A stretch of 64,000 nucleotides of DNA. It comes from CAUZIB01 sp963663925 (GTDB taxonomy: Bacteria > Acidobacteriota > Vicinamibacteria > Vicinamibacterales > UBA8438). Where the stretch lies: assembly GCA_965237405.1 (NCBI GenBank), contig OZ250139.1, forward strand, positions 1,240,001-1,304,000. Direction: 5' to 3'. Each line of letters starts with the position of its first letter. The first letter of the stretch is position 1. The notes beneath the pieces were generated by a model. That model saw only the letters and a list, made by a program, of their open reading frames with translations. It searched no databases and was not told where the DNA came from. Below, piece after piece: positions 16,923 to 24,921 of this stretch. Both the position numbers and the translations under genes were made by a program.

Positions 16923-18734
16923 TCAGTCCTCGTCCGGCAGTGCGAACACGAACAGGTTGCTCCCGAAGCTCGGGCGGAGCTCGGCTGTCATGCCGAAGTT
17001 GGTGCTGCGGCCCGGGCCGGTGTTGACGGCAACGTACTGGCGTCCGTCGACGGCATAGGTGATTGGAAACCCCATGACCGGTGAGCCGAGGTTGATCTCC
17101 CAGAGCACCTCGCCAGTCTCGTGGTCGAAGGCCCGGAAGCGCCCGTTGCCATCGCCACCGAAGATGAGCCCGCCGCCGGTGGCCACCAGTGAATGCGTGG
17201 CCGCCCGCTGTTCATAGAGCCACACCGTCTCGCCCGTCTCCGCCGAGACCGCTCGAACCGTCCCGAGCTGGTCCGTCCCTGGGGCCAGCTGGTGGCGGGC
17301 GGCCAGCGCGTAAATCGCGAGGGGGGCCTGCCCACCGGCCGTCAGCGCTCTCTCCCGCTCGCCCTGGACGTTGTCGGTGGCCAGCATGCGCGCGCAGGTG
17401 TTGCGCAGCGGAAAGTACATCGTGTTCGTCAGCGGGCTATAGGCGCCGGCTTCCCAGTCCTTCCCACCGGCCCAGGTGGGGCAGACGAGCACTTCCTGAC
17501 CCACGGCGTTGAAGACGACCTCTGAGTTTTCGGTCACCGCACCGGTGGCGCCGTCGATGTCGCTGATCACATTCTGCGCAACCGTGGGGGTCGCCCAGAG
17601 AAACTCGCCTGTTTCGCGGTCCAGCGTATAGACGATGCCGGTCTTGCCCGGGATCCCGGTCATCACCTTTCGGACTTCGCCCGGTTGAAGCCGCGGGTTG
17701 ATCCAGCTCACGGCTTCGGGGTCTGGCGCGACGGCGATGTCGATGAGGATGCGTTCAAAGGGATGGTCGAGGTCCCAGTGGTCGTTGAGGTGCTGGTAGT
17801 ACCACCGGATCTCGCCGGTGTCGACGTCGAGCGCCAGCGTCGAGTTGTGGTAGAGGTGCGTGTTGTCGACACCGCCGAGCATGACCTTCGGGGCCGGCGA
17901 GGTAACCGAGGTACCTTGGTAAATTAAACGCAGGTCGGGGTCATAGCTTGCCGGCATCCAGCTGCCGACATGCACCCGTTTCTCGAACGGTACACCGCCC
18001 CAGGTCTCGTCGCCTGGCTCACCCGGTCGAGCAACGGTCGACGTACGCCACAGCTCTGTACCAGTGCTTGCATCGTGAGCCACAATAACGCATGACTCGG
18101 GACCACCGCGTGGGCGGCAGCTCCGGCCTGATATCACCTTGCCATCGGCAATGATTGGACCCGAACTATGCCCAGCCGGGTTCACTTGGTAGTCGAAGAT
18201 CTTCGTCTCCCAGGCGATCTTTCCGGTCGTGGCGTCGAGCCCAAACACGTAAGTATCATTGCTGGTGTTGATGATGAACTGATCGTAAATTGCGATATTC
18301 CGACTGTTACGGGCATTGCCGCCCACGTACTCGTAGACATCATCCGGAAGGTCACGGCGATATTCCCACTTCAAGTCACCCGTCACGGCATCGAGCGCTG
18401 AAATGACATCGCTCGTCTGTGGCACATACAGGACGCCGCCGTATGCCAGCGGCGTGCCCTCCTGCGTGCCAGTCGCGAGGGCTCTCGACCAGACCAATCG
18501 GAGCTGATCCACGTTCTCCCGGGTAATCTGGTCCAGCGGGCTGTAGCCCCAGCCGTCGAGCGTGCGACGCCACATCAGCCAATCTTCCGGCGCCGGATTC
18601 TGGAGCGTCGCGTCGGTGACCGGGACGAAGTCGGCAGCGGACTGGGCCTTGACGGCGATCGGAGCCGACGTCTGTGACACCATCACGATCGTGGCAACCA
18701 GAACATATGCCGCGACAAGAAACGACTGAGTCAT
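16923..18734 (-). CDS. Secreted PQQ-dependent dehydrogenase (alcohol dehydrogenase type)
   Basis: A 603-residue quinoprotein with a signal peptide (FLVAAYVLVATIVMVSQTSA). It is an eight-bladed propeller, seen in repeated DAxTGxxxW docking motifs: ALDAVTGDLKWEY, GLDATTGKIAWET, AHDASTGTELWRT, ALDVDTGEIRWYY, TLDRETGEFLWAT, AVSAETGETVWLY and AFDHETGEVLWEI. Substrates of such periplasmic enzymes are alcohols or sugars, with electrons passed to a cytochrome; no cytochrome c domain is attached. The vicinal Cys-Cys of methanol dehydrogenases is not evident. The ATG at 18734 has GGAG 7 bases upstream, so the longer GTG frame to 18908 was rejected. It is the only full gene of module 1. Confidence 0.93.
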   Translation of the reverse strand: MTQSFLVAAYVLVATIVMVSQTSAPIAVKAQSAADFVPVTDATLQNPAPEDWLMWRRTLDGWGYSPLDQITRENVDQLRLVWSRALATGTQEGTPLAYGGVLYVPQTSDVISALDAVTGDLKWEYRRDLPDDVYEYVGGNARNSRNIAIYDQFIINTSNDTYVFGLDATTGKIAWETKIFDYQVNPAGHSSGPIIADGKVISGRSCRPRGGPESCVIVAHDASTGTELWRTSTVARPGEPGDETWGGVPFEKRVHVGSWMPASYDPDLRLIYQGTSVTSPAPKVMLGGVDNTHLYHNSTLALDVDTGEIRWYYQHLNDHWDLDHPFERILIDIAVAPDPEAVSWINPRLQPGEVRKVMTGIPGKTGIVYTLDRETGEFLWATPTVAQNVISDIDGATGAVTENSEVVFNAVGQEVLVCPTWAGGKDWEAGAYSPLTNTMYFPLRNTCARMLATDNVQGERERALTAGGQAPLAIYALAARHQLAPGTDQLGTVRAVSAETGETVWLYEQRAATHSLVATGGGLIFGGDGNGRFRAFDHETGEVLWEINLGSPVMGFPITYAVDGRQYVAVNTGPGRSTNFGMTAELRPSFGSNLFVFALPDED

Positions 18735-18897
18735 CTGGGGACTCCTGAGTCCGGAGACTTCAACGACGTTCGATGACGGATGTTTTTGCACTAACTTGCC
18801 ACCGGCTTTGAGACCTGAAGGTTCAAACAACTTCGCCCCGGTGTCCACGCCCGGTGCCACGGAACCTAAGTCAAAAGCGATCCTATCGCGGCGCGAC

Positions 18898-18925
18898 GGC
18901 CGGTTCAACCGGGAAGGGGGGAGAT
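18898..18925 (+). repeat. Short dispersed GGTTCAACSGGG repeat
   Basis: GGCCGGTTCAACCGGGAAGG is a diverged member of a small dispersed repeat whose other members are at 22151, 23075, 44658 (reverse) and 63813 (reverse). It sits upstream of the dehydrogenase gene. Confidence 0.4.
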
Positions 18926-19089
18926 AATGACGCGGCCGCGCGGCGTCCCACTTGCGGGCACTTAAACGACGTAGACCCCGGTCCTAGTTCTACGCTATGC
19001 CGCTGTTCCGTCCATGTCATCTTCTGCCGCCGATCGGGATTCCATACACCCCAGGTTAAAGTCATCGCACTAACGATTTTGCGATCTGG

Positions 19090-19250
19090 TCACCTCTCAA
19101 TACGATCGACACATTCCTCAATGGAAATGACGGGAATGCCATATTTATGAGCTTTCGTGGCCTTACCTAAGTTCGAAGATGTATCTGCAGCAACCAGTAC
19201 ATCACATGGCTTCTTCGTTACTGCCGAAACCACATGAAGACCGGCCATGA
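19090..19250 (-). pseudogene. Truncated BRCT-domain fragment
   Basis: The frame encodes MAGLHVVSAVTKKPCDVLVA followed by ADTSSNLGKATKAHKYGIPV and ISIEECVDRIER, then a stop. The V-T-K-x-x-D-x-L-V-A-A-D, GKA-KA-YGIPV pattern is that of BRCT domains of DEDD exonucleases or NAD-dependent DNA ligases. The N-terminal part of the domain and the enzyme body are absent. The frame opens 30 bases from the tRNA-Gly fragment at 19280, so the gene was probably cut at that integration joint. Confidence 0.6.
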
Positions 19251-19279
19251 GTTTGCGCTGCCTAAGTGGTTGAAAATAA

Positions 19280-19325
19280 TGGAGCGGGAAACGGGGCTCG
19301 AACCAGCGACCTTTAGCTTGGAAAG
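19280..19325 (-). repeat. Second tRNA-Gly 3' half fragment, probable attachment site
   Basis: The minus strand reads CTTTCCAAGCTAAAGGTCGC, a T arm and a decayed acceptor ending GCTCC. It matches the intact tRNA-Gly from the anticodon loop onward with several substitutions. The flank on its 3' side (CCTAAGTGGTTGAAAATAA, 19261-19279) is identical to the flank of the intact gene at 23239-23257, so the direct repeat extends beyond the tRNA. It is the boundary between modules 1 and 2. Confidence 0.8.
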
Positions 19326-19431
19326 CAGGAAACGTAAACGCCAATCTGCAAAGAAATTAATAAAACGGGTACTTCCTGACATACCCAAGAGGTCAGAACG
19401 GGACACTAAGAGCCACCACGGGACAGCAATT

Positions 19432-19452
19432 CGTGGCAGTACACGTGGCAGT
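19432..19452. repeat. Paired CGTGGC repeat, candidate recombinase arm site
   Basis: CGTGGCAGTACACGTGGCAG contains two CGTGGCAGTA copies with a 12-base period, 107 bases inside the module from the tRNA fragment. A near-identical pair lies 112 bases from the tRNA-Leu fragment (56932), and another stands just inside the opposite end of this module (23183). Confidence 0.5.
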
Positions 19453-19462
19453 ACTATTGCGT

Positions 19463-19588
19463 CTACTTTTGCTCTTCTTGGCCTATCTGTACGGACAGCT
19501 TTACCTTAACGTCGGATAACGCCACCCATAATCCTAGCGCTGCCACCAATACTACAATCACCGCCCATATCGGCACCATCTTCCTCAT
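19463..19588 (-). CDS. 41-residue single-span membrane peptide
   Basis: ATG-started frame preceded by GAGGTGAGG, a good ribosome site. The product is MRKMVPIWAVIVVLVAALGL, WVALSDVKVKLSVQIGQEEQ, K: a charged start, one hydrophobic helix of about 20 residues and a polar tail. A homolog with mostly conservative changes lies at 16495-16623 in the equivalent place of module 1, which suggests selection on the protein. No family is recognised. The position just inside the attachment site is shared by both copies. Confidence 0.6.
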   Translation of the reverse strand: MRKMVPIWAVIVVLVAALGLWVALSDVKVKLSVQIGQEEQK

Positions 19589-19769
19589 AGCCTCACCTCG
19601 AAAAAATCATGCCATCATTCACAACCATACTCCCAGGATTTTCTCACCTCACCACTTCCCTACTTGATGTATCGACATAGAGGTCACAAGAGGGCGTTAA
19701 GAGCCACCTCGGACCACAAAACGGCCGGCAGTCATAGCGTTCTCCCACACCAGGAGGCGCCAAGAGTCT

Positions 19770-21899
19770 TTAGTCTGGCAGCGCAAAGGCGACGAGCCGT
19801 GGACCGCCGCCGATCGTGAGCGCGATGTACTGGCGGTCGTCGACCATGTACGTCATCGGCGTCCCGATGGCCCCGCTTGGCAGGTCGACGGACGCCAGTT
19901 CAGTCCCGTCTGCCTTGTCGTAGGCGACCATCCGCGGCCCGTCGGTCGTCCCTCCAACCGTCAGACAGTAGATCAAAAGACTCTTGGTCAAGAGTGGGCC
20001 ATTGTTGGCATTGTCGCCGCCGAGCGGTGGCAGATTCAGGCCCCGTAGTCGCGGGTGGTTACGGTAGCGATTCCCTTTACCGGTCGGCACCCACCAGAGA
20101 TGCTCACCGGTGTTCATGTCAATCGCGGTTATCCGTGAGTACGGCGGCTTAAGCAAAGGTAACCCCTGAGGCAATTGCGGGACCGATCCGAAAGCAGGAT
20201 GCCCAGCCAGTATGTCCGCCTCGGGTGCGCCGTGCGTGTAGTCGACGGTGGCTCCGAGCGCCGGGTCGGGCGTGTATATCCCCACGACCTGGGCTCGGTT
20301 ACGCGACGGGATGTAGAGGATGCCGCTTTCCGGGTCCATCGCGGCACCGCCCCAACCGACCGTGCCCCCGGTCGGCGGACGCATGACCGTGCCTCGCGTT
20401 ACGCCCTCGACCGGACGATCCAGCGGTGTGAAGAGCGGACCCAGTCGGAACCCTTCGACCGCCTTCACCGCCATTTCGCGAATCTCCGGCGTGAAATCGA
20501 CTAGGTCGTCAAGCATGACTCCCTGGTAGTCGAACGGCGCCGGTTTTGTCGGAAACGGTTGCGTGGGTGCCGGCACGTCACCTGGGATGTTGGTCTCTTG
20601 CGGAACGGGTCGTTCCTCGATTGGCCAGATGGGTTCGCCCGTGACCCGGTCGAACGCGTAGACGAAGCCTTGCTTGCTGACCTGGGCGATCGCCTTGATC
20701 TCCCGTCCGTCGACGGTGACGTCGACCAAATTCGGATGGGTCGCGAAGTCGTAGTCCCAGAGCCCATGGTGGACAGCCTGGAAATGCCACAGCCGCTGGC
20801 CGGTCTCGACGTCGACGGCGATCAGCGTCTCCGAAAAGAGGTTGTCCCCAATCCGATCGGACCCGATGAAGTCGTTCGTGGTCGTTCCGGTCGGCAGGTA
20901 TACATGTCCGAGCTCATTGTCTCCGCCGAGCATCCCCCAGACGTTCGCATTCCCCGAGTAGCGCCACGAGTCGTTGAGCCAGGTCTCGACACCGAATTCG
21001 TCGGTGCCGTTCGGGACGGTGTGAAAGTCCCAGGCGTGCTCACCGGTTCGGACGTCCCAGGCACGAACCCAGCCGGGCACCGCTTCCTTCGTGATGCGGC
21101 GGTCGGCGACCTGCGACCCGTGGATGACTTTGTCCCGGACGACGATCGGCGCAGAGAAGATGCCCCAGAGCATGGCGTTCAGATAGTCGCGATCCGCCCG
21201 ATTGGCCCGCGGAAGACCGAGGGTCGTGTCGACCATGCCACTGCCGTTAGGACCGAAGTCGGAGCACGGCTGACCGGTCTTCGCCTCGACACAGACGAGG
21301 TATCCGGCCCCGGTGCCCCAGAGGATCCGTTCGTCGTCCACGCCGTCGGTCCAATAGGCGACCCCGCGCGCCGTCCAGGGATTGCTCATCGGCGGCGTCC
21401 CTTCCTCGTACCCCTTCGGATTGAAGACCCAGAGCGTCTCGCCGGTCGTCGCGTCGACCGCGACTCCTTGCCCGAGGGGCGTGTTGAAATAGAGGACGCC
21501 ACCGACCATGAGCGGCGTGGCCTGTAGGCGTGATGCAAGCGGCGGGTGACCGGGTCTGTAGAGCTCGGGGTTTTCTTCGACGAGCGATTCGACGATGGTG
21601 TCGAGTGGCGCTGACCACTCACCACCGCCGGGGGTTGATCGGCTGATCAGCGTGTCGACCGACGTCCACTCCCAGGCAATTTCTAGGTTCGTAAAGTTAT
21701 TGGCGTTGATCTGGTCAAGCGGGGAGTACTTCTTCCCACCGATGTCCCCCGCGTAGCTCCGCCATTCGCCGTTCGACGTGTCGTAGGTTTGCCAGGGGCC
21801 AGTAGCGGGCCCCTGCTGTGCCTGTGCCCCAGGCACGACAGTCGAGAGCGAAGCAATTGCAGTGATGATGAGGACGCTGAACGAGAACAACTTGTGCAT
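19770..21899 (-). CDS. Secreted PQQ-dependent dehydrogenase (glucose dehydrogenase-like)
   Basis: A 709-residue quinoprotein with signal peptide FSFSVLIITAIASLSTVVPG-AQA. The mature part starts GEWRSYAGDIGGKKYSPLDQ, typical of the membrane or soluble glucose/quinate dehydrogenase branch. Propeller motifs include AVDATTGETLWVF, AWDVRTGEHAWDF, AVDVETGQRLWHF, AFDRVTGEPIWPI and AIDMNTGEHLWWV; HHGLWDYD is also characteristic. It lacks the N-terminal membrane helices of Gcd. The ATG at 21899 has GGAG 7 bases away, so the longer upstream frame was rejected. It is the main cargo of module 2 and is only distantly similar to the dehydrogenase of module 1. Confidence 0.93.
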   Translation of the reverse strand: MHKLFSFSVLIITAIASLSTVVPGAQAQQGPATGPWQTYDTSNGEWRSYAGDIGGKKYSPLDQINANNFTNLEIAWEWTSVDTLISRSTPGGGEWSAPLDTIVESLVEENPELYRPGHPPLASRLQATPLMVGGVLYFNTPLGQGVAVDATTGETLWVFNPKGYEEGTPPMSNPWTARGVAYWTDGVDDERILWGTGAGYLVCVEAKTGQPCSDFGPNGSGMVDTTLGLPRANRADRDYLNAMLWGIFSAPIVVRDKVIHGSQVADRRITKEAVPGWVRAWDVRTGEHAWDFHTVPNGTDEFGVETWLNDSWRYSGNANVWGMLGGDNELGHVYLPTGTTTNDFIGSDRIGDNLFSETLIAVDVETGQRLWHFQAVHHGLWDYDFATHPNLVDVTVDGREIKAIAQVSKQGFVYAFDRVTGEPIWPIEERPVPQETNIPGDVPAPTQPFPTKPAPFDYQGVMLDDLVDFTPEIREMAVKAVEGFRLGPLFTPLDRPVEGVTRGTVMRPPTGGTVGWGGAAMDPESGILYIPSRNRAQVVGIYTPDPALGATVDYTHGAPEADILAGHPAFGSVPQLPQGLPLLKPPYSRITAIDMNTGEHLWWVPTGKGNRYRNHPRLRGLNLPPLGGDNANNGPLLTKSLLIYCLTVGGTTDGPRMVAYDKADGTELASVDLPSGAIGTPMTYMVDDRQYIALTIGGGPRLVAFALPD

Positions 21900-21900
21900 A

Positions 21901-22122
21901 CTAGAACTCCACCTTTCGGAACTACCATACCGCTTCCGCATCATCCTTGGACACACCTTCACCAAAGGCATATGCCCGCGCGAAGTTGACCTGCGCCTCA
22001 GCATCCCCTGGCTCCGGCTTCGCCAGCACCTCGGTGAGCGTCTCCTGCTGAGCACCGACCGACGAATTTCATGCCGACACGAGAATGACGACCGCGAGCA
22101 GGCGAAGGTAGCGTCGGGTCAT
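21901..22122 (-). pseudogene. Sel1-repeat lipoprotein/secreted protein remnant with two in-frame stops
   Basis: In one frame: MTRRYLRLLAVVILVSA, stop, NSSVGAQQETLTEVLAKPEP, GDAEAQVNFARAYAFGEGVS, KDDAEAVW, stop, FRKVEF, stop. The signal peptide and the GDAEAQ-x-x-x-A-x-AYAFGEGV-x-KDDAEAV-W pattern are those of Sel1-like (TPR) repeat proteins. Two nonsense codons and the loss of all later repeats show decay. It ends two bases before the dehydrogenase ATG, so its sequence now serves as that gene's leader. Confidence 0.7.
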
Positions 22123-22150
22123 AGCAGGTCTCACCTACTGCGCCGCGGCG

Positions 22151-22177
22151 GGCGGTTCAACGGGGACCGGGGTTACG
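22151..22177 (+). repeat. Short repeat flanking CPBP gene, left copy
   Basis: GGCGGTTCAACGGGGACCGG, then GGTTACG. Its partner at 23075-23100 lies in the same orientation on the other side of the CPBP gene, and a reverse copy is at 63813-63842. It resembles extragenic REP-type repeats. Confidence 0.6.
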
Positions 22178-22334
22178 GCTCACGGGCATCTGCTGAGGTC
22201 GCAACTACCGTTTCTTTTAACCCAAAAACCCGTCGCGCTTTGTGCGAGACTTATGCCGTTGTGAAATGGCTCGCGAACGTGGCCCCACCAAGGTTGCTTA
22301 GCTTGCATCCTTCCGTTCCGGAGCGACTGCGTTG

Positions 22335-23051
22335 ATGGTCCGGACGTCCTTAGATCCCTACGCGTTGGTCATAGCACTTTGTACTGCGCTCGCTGTCCTC
22401 AAGGCGCTTCGTGGTGCCCGGCGAACCGCGCCCGGCGCCACGGATGTACTCGCGTGGCTGCTATTGTGGATCCCGTTTGACCTGAGGTGGTGGAACGAGC
22501 TCTACGCCGGTCCTGGTGGCCAGTATGGCTACGAGGTCTGGGCGGTGTACGTCACCGGGGTCGCGCTCCTGGGCTGGGGTCTCTGCCGTCGCTCGCCTAC
22601 GCTCGGGATTCGCGTGCCGCGGACTCGTGACGTTTTGGTTTCTCTGGGCGCGCTCCTGACTCTCGCTGCGCTCTTGATTCCTCCGGGGCTGTCCACGGGG
22701 TTTCTGCACTGGAATCCGGCCCCTCCCGCCCTCCTCCAAGGTGCGGGTCTGTTTGGCGGGCTCGCGCTCACCGTCGCGCTTCCAGAAGAGCTGTTCTTCC
22801 GCAGTCTCCTCCAGACCTGGTGTGAGCGCTGGACCGGGCGGCGGTGGCTCGGCCTGGTGATAGCTTCGCTCGCGTTCGGCCTCATGCACTGGAACAACCG
22901 GCCGGACCTCGAGGAGAAGGTGATCTACTGCGCGCTCGCGAGCGTCGCCGGCCTGGGCTACGGGCTGTCGTTCCGGTATGGGGGCCTGTTCGCGGCGGTC
23001 ATGAGTCACGCGGCGGTCAACTGGATCTGGCAGGTCTGCCTTCGGGCGTAA
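22335..23051 (+). CDS. CPBP-family intramembrane metalloprotease
   Basis: A 238-residue polytopic protein with about seven hydrophobic segments. The Abi/CPBP motifs are clear: LPEELFFRSLLQ (motif 1, catalytic EE and R) near residue 150, FGLMHWNN (motif 2, His) near 185 and SHAAVNWIW (motif 3, His and Asn) near 225. In bacteria such proteases act in bacteriocin self-immunity or protein processing; the role here is open. GC is higher than in neighbouring genes. It is framed by two copies of a short repeat and is the last gene before the intact tRNA-Gly. Start ATG 22335. Confidence 0.9.
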   Translation: MVRTSLDPYALVIALCTALAVLKALRGARRTAPGATDVLAWLLLWIPFDLRWWNELYAGPGGQYGYEVWAVYVTGVALLGWGLCRRSPTLGIRVPRTRDVLVSLGALLTLAALLIPPGLSTGFLHWNPAPPALLQGAGLFGGLALTVALPEELFFRSLLQTWCERWTGRRWLGLVIASLAFGLMHWNNRPDLEEKVIYCALASVAGLGYGLSFRYGGLFAAVMSHAAVNWIWQVCLRA

Positions 23052-23074
23052 CTTGCTCGCTCCGCGGGACGGCG

Positions 23075-23100
23075 GGTGGTTCAACGGGGACGGGGGTTAC
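23075..23100 (+). repeat. Short repeat flanking CPBP gene, right copy
   Basis: GGTGGTTCAACGGGGACGGG, then GGTTAC; the same orientation as the copy at 22151. The two copies bracket a single gene, like a small transposable or recombining cassette. Confidence 0.6.
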
Positions 23101-23182
23101 TCACGCGGGTGGAATAGCCCCGTTGCATGCGGTCATACCACTCATAAACCCCGACACCGGGCTGATCAATGAAACAGAAATT

Positions 23183-23219
23183 CGTGGCAGTACCCCGTGG
23201 CAGTGGGGGGGGGGGGGGG
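23183..23219. repeat. Paired CGTGGC repeat followed by a 15-G tract
   Basis: CGTGGCAGTACCCCGTGGCA contains two CGTGGC units 13 bases apart, then 15 consecutive G from 23205 to 23219. The pair is the right-end counterpart of 19432-19452 and lies about 55 bases from the tRNA-Gly 3' end. The homopolymer length may be inexact in the assembly. Confidence 0.5.
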
Positions 23220-23257
23220 TAAGACTCCCTTACCTTCACCTAAGTGGTTGAAAATAA

Positions 23258-23332
<75 letters not shown>

Positions 23333-23497
23333 TCGAGTCTCGGTCGCCTGCCTTGTATTGTACTCAACACACACCCAGCAAATGTCGGATTCAGCTCGGA
23401 ATCGCGGAGGAAGGAATGCTTCGAATTTCTGGCTAAGATAGTCGATGTTAACCGAGCGCTTCCGCTATGATCGCCGTGCTACCGCGAAGGACCGTCC

Positions 23498-23926
23498 TTG
23501 GCTTTCTCCGATGACCAGCTCGTTCCCATGCCGGGTGTTAACGTCCCCGATGGCGTTACGTTGATTGGGCGCACGATCGTCATTAAGGGAGAAGTCCGGG
23601 CCGACGAGCACTTGATCGTCGAAGGACAGGTCGACGGTCGAATCATGGTACCCAAACACGGTCTGGCGGTCGGGGCCCATGGACGCGTGACCTCCGAGAT
23701 CCTAGCAAGGACGATTACCGTCCTCGGACAGGTCGACGGCAAGCTGACGGCAACGGAACGGGTGGAGCTGCTCAAGAGCGGTCGCGTTCAAGGACGGATC
23801 GTGGCGGCCACACTAATCATCAACGAAGGGGCGCATTTTAACGGCGTCGTTGACCCCACCCTAACTGAAACCGTCATGGCCGTCGGTTGCTACCGTCTCA
23901 GACAGCAAGGCGACGAGGACTCGTAG
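23498..23926 (+). CDS. Bactofilin (polymer-forming cytoskeletal protein)
   Basis: A 142-residue protein with the single bactofilin beta-helix domain. Repeating short strands appear as TLIGRTIVIKGEVRADEHLI, VEGQVDGRIMV, RVTSEILARTITVLGQVDGK and VELLKSGRVQGRIVAATLII. Bactofilins form nucleotide-free filaments on the inner face of the membrane and help position envelope machinery. A TTG start with AAGGA 7 bases upstream is used; a stop 30 bases upstream leaves no ATG. Confidence 0.92.
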   Translation: MAFSDDQLVPMPGVNVPDGVTLIGRTIVIKGEVRADEHLIVEGQVDGRIMVPKHGLAVGAHGRVTSEILARTITVLGQVDGKLTATERVELLKSGRVQGRIVAATLIINEGAHFNGVVDPTLTETVMAVGCYRLRQQGDEDS

Positions 23927-24176
23927 AAACGTGCGACCACCAGGACCCACATCTCAGACGCTTTCGGCCGTCCAGCTCGTCCGCCACCCTGCACATCGAG
24001 GATATATCGACCATTCCGTTCCTCAACGAGATTGCGAACGTCGAAGAGTACCGGCATCGCACACGAGTTCGAGCCGACACCGGCGACCTGGTTGACCCTA
24101 GCACGCGCCTGTCGCGACGGCACTACGTTTTTTGTCGTGTCGCTAAAGAGAGGCCATGACAGAAAAGGAATAGACG
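23927..24176 (+). other. 250-base gap with a possible coding remnant
   Basis: One plus-strand frame reads HIEDISTIPFLNEIANVEEY, RHRTRVRADTGDLVDPSTRL and ends before the rhodanese gene. The composition looks protein-like, but there is no plausible start or ribosome site and I recognise no family. It is either a decayed gene tail or chance. Confidence 0.25.
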
Positions 24177-24716
24177 ATGGTCAGCCTAGTCGAGCGCTGG
24201 CAACACTTCCCGCTTCTTCTTCTACTCTTCCCGGTCGTCCAGTGCACATTACAGCCCGAACCGCTTGATTGGGCGTCGGTCGACGCGCTCATCGCCGAGG
24301 AGTTCCCGGATGTGCCAAGCGTTACCACGGCCGATCTCGCCGCTGCGATACGCAACGGTGAACAACCGGTCGTGCTGCTTGACGTGCGAGAGCCTCAAGA
24401 ATTTGCGGTCAGCCATCTCAAAGGTGCCCACCGCGTAGACTCCCCCGCGGATGCGACGTCGCTCATCGCAGAGTCGGCAGCCAACGGGCTCATCGTGGCA
24501 TATTGTTCCGTCGGCTACCGATCGGCAGCGATGGTAGAGGCGCTAAGAAGACGCGGCATCGAGAACGCCGTGAATCTGCAAGGCTCGATCTTCGCCTGGG
24601 CCAACGAGGGCCGGCCTGTCTACAGGGACGGTTCGCCCGTCGAGGAAGTGCACCCCTTCGACGCGGCGTGGGGTGAGCTCTTGAACACCGATCTCCGGTC
24701 GCCCGTGGCACCCTAA
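24177..24716 (+). CDS. Exported rhodanese-like protein
   Basis: A 179-residue protein with an N-terminal hydrophobic signal (FPLLLLLFPVVQC). The rhodanese domain covers about residues 50-155: VVLLDVREPQEFAVSHLKGA, then the active-site loop CSVGYRSA with the persulfide Cys, and NLQGSIFAWANEGRPVY. Such domains carry sulfur or act in redox handling; an exported copy may work on periplasmic thiols. The ATG has AAGGA 7 bases upstream. Confidence 0.88.
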   Translation: MVSLVERWQHFPLLLLLFPVVQCTLQPEPLDWASVDALIAEEFPDVPSVTTADLAAAIRNGEQPVVLLDVREPQEFAVSHLKGAHRVDSPADATSLIAESAANGLIVAYCSVGYRSAAMVEALRRRGIENAVNLQGSIFAWANEGRPVYRDGSPVEEVHPFDAAWGELLNTDLRSPVAP

Positions 24717-24921
24717 TGGCCAGCCGGACCGACTATCGGAAACCAGATCTCACCTCTCAGCACGGGTGAAGATTTCATCATGACTGACGGAAGTGTCTTA
24801 AAGAACTACAACAACTGCCGATAACCGCTTGCACTGATCGTGAATTGATAAACACCGCGCAACCATCACTCTACGCGCTGATCAGCTTCGATAAATAGGC
24901 AGACGGACCCCTAACGTCGCT

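Noticed and set aside
20559..21527. 322-residue frame opposite the PQQ dehydrogenase
   Set aside because: Its composition mirrors the propeller codons of the real gene, with no ribosome site or family motif.
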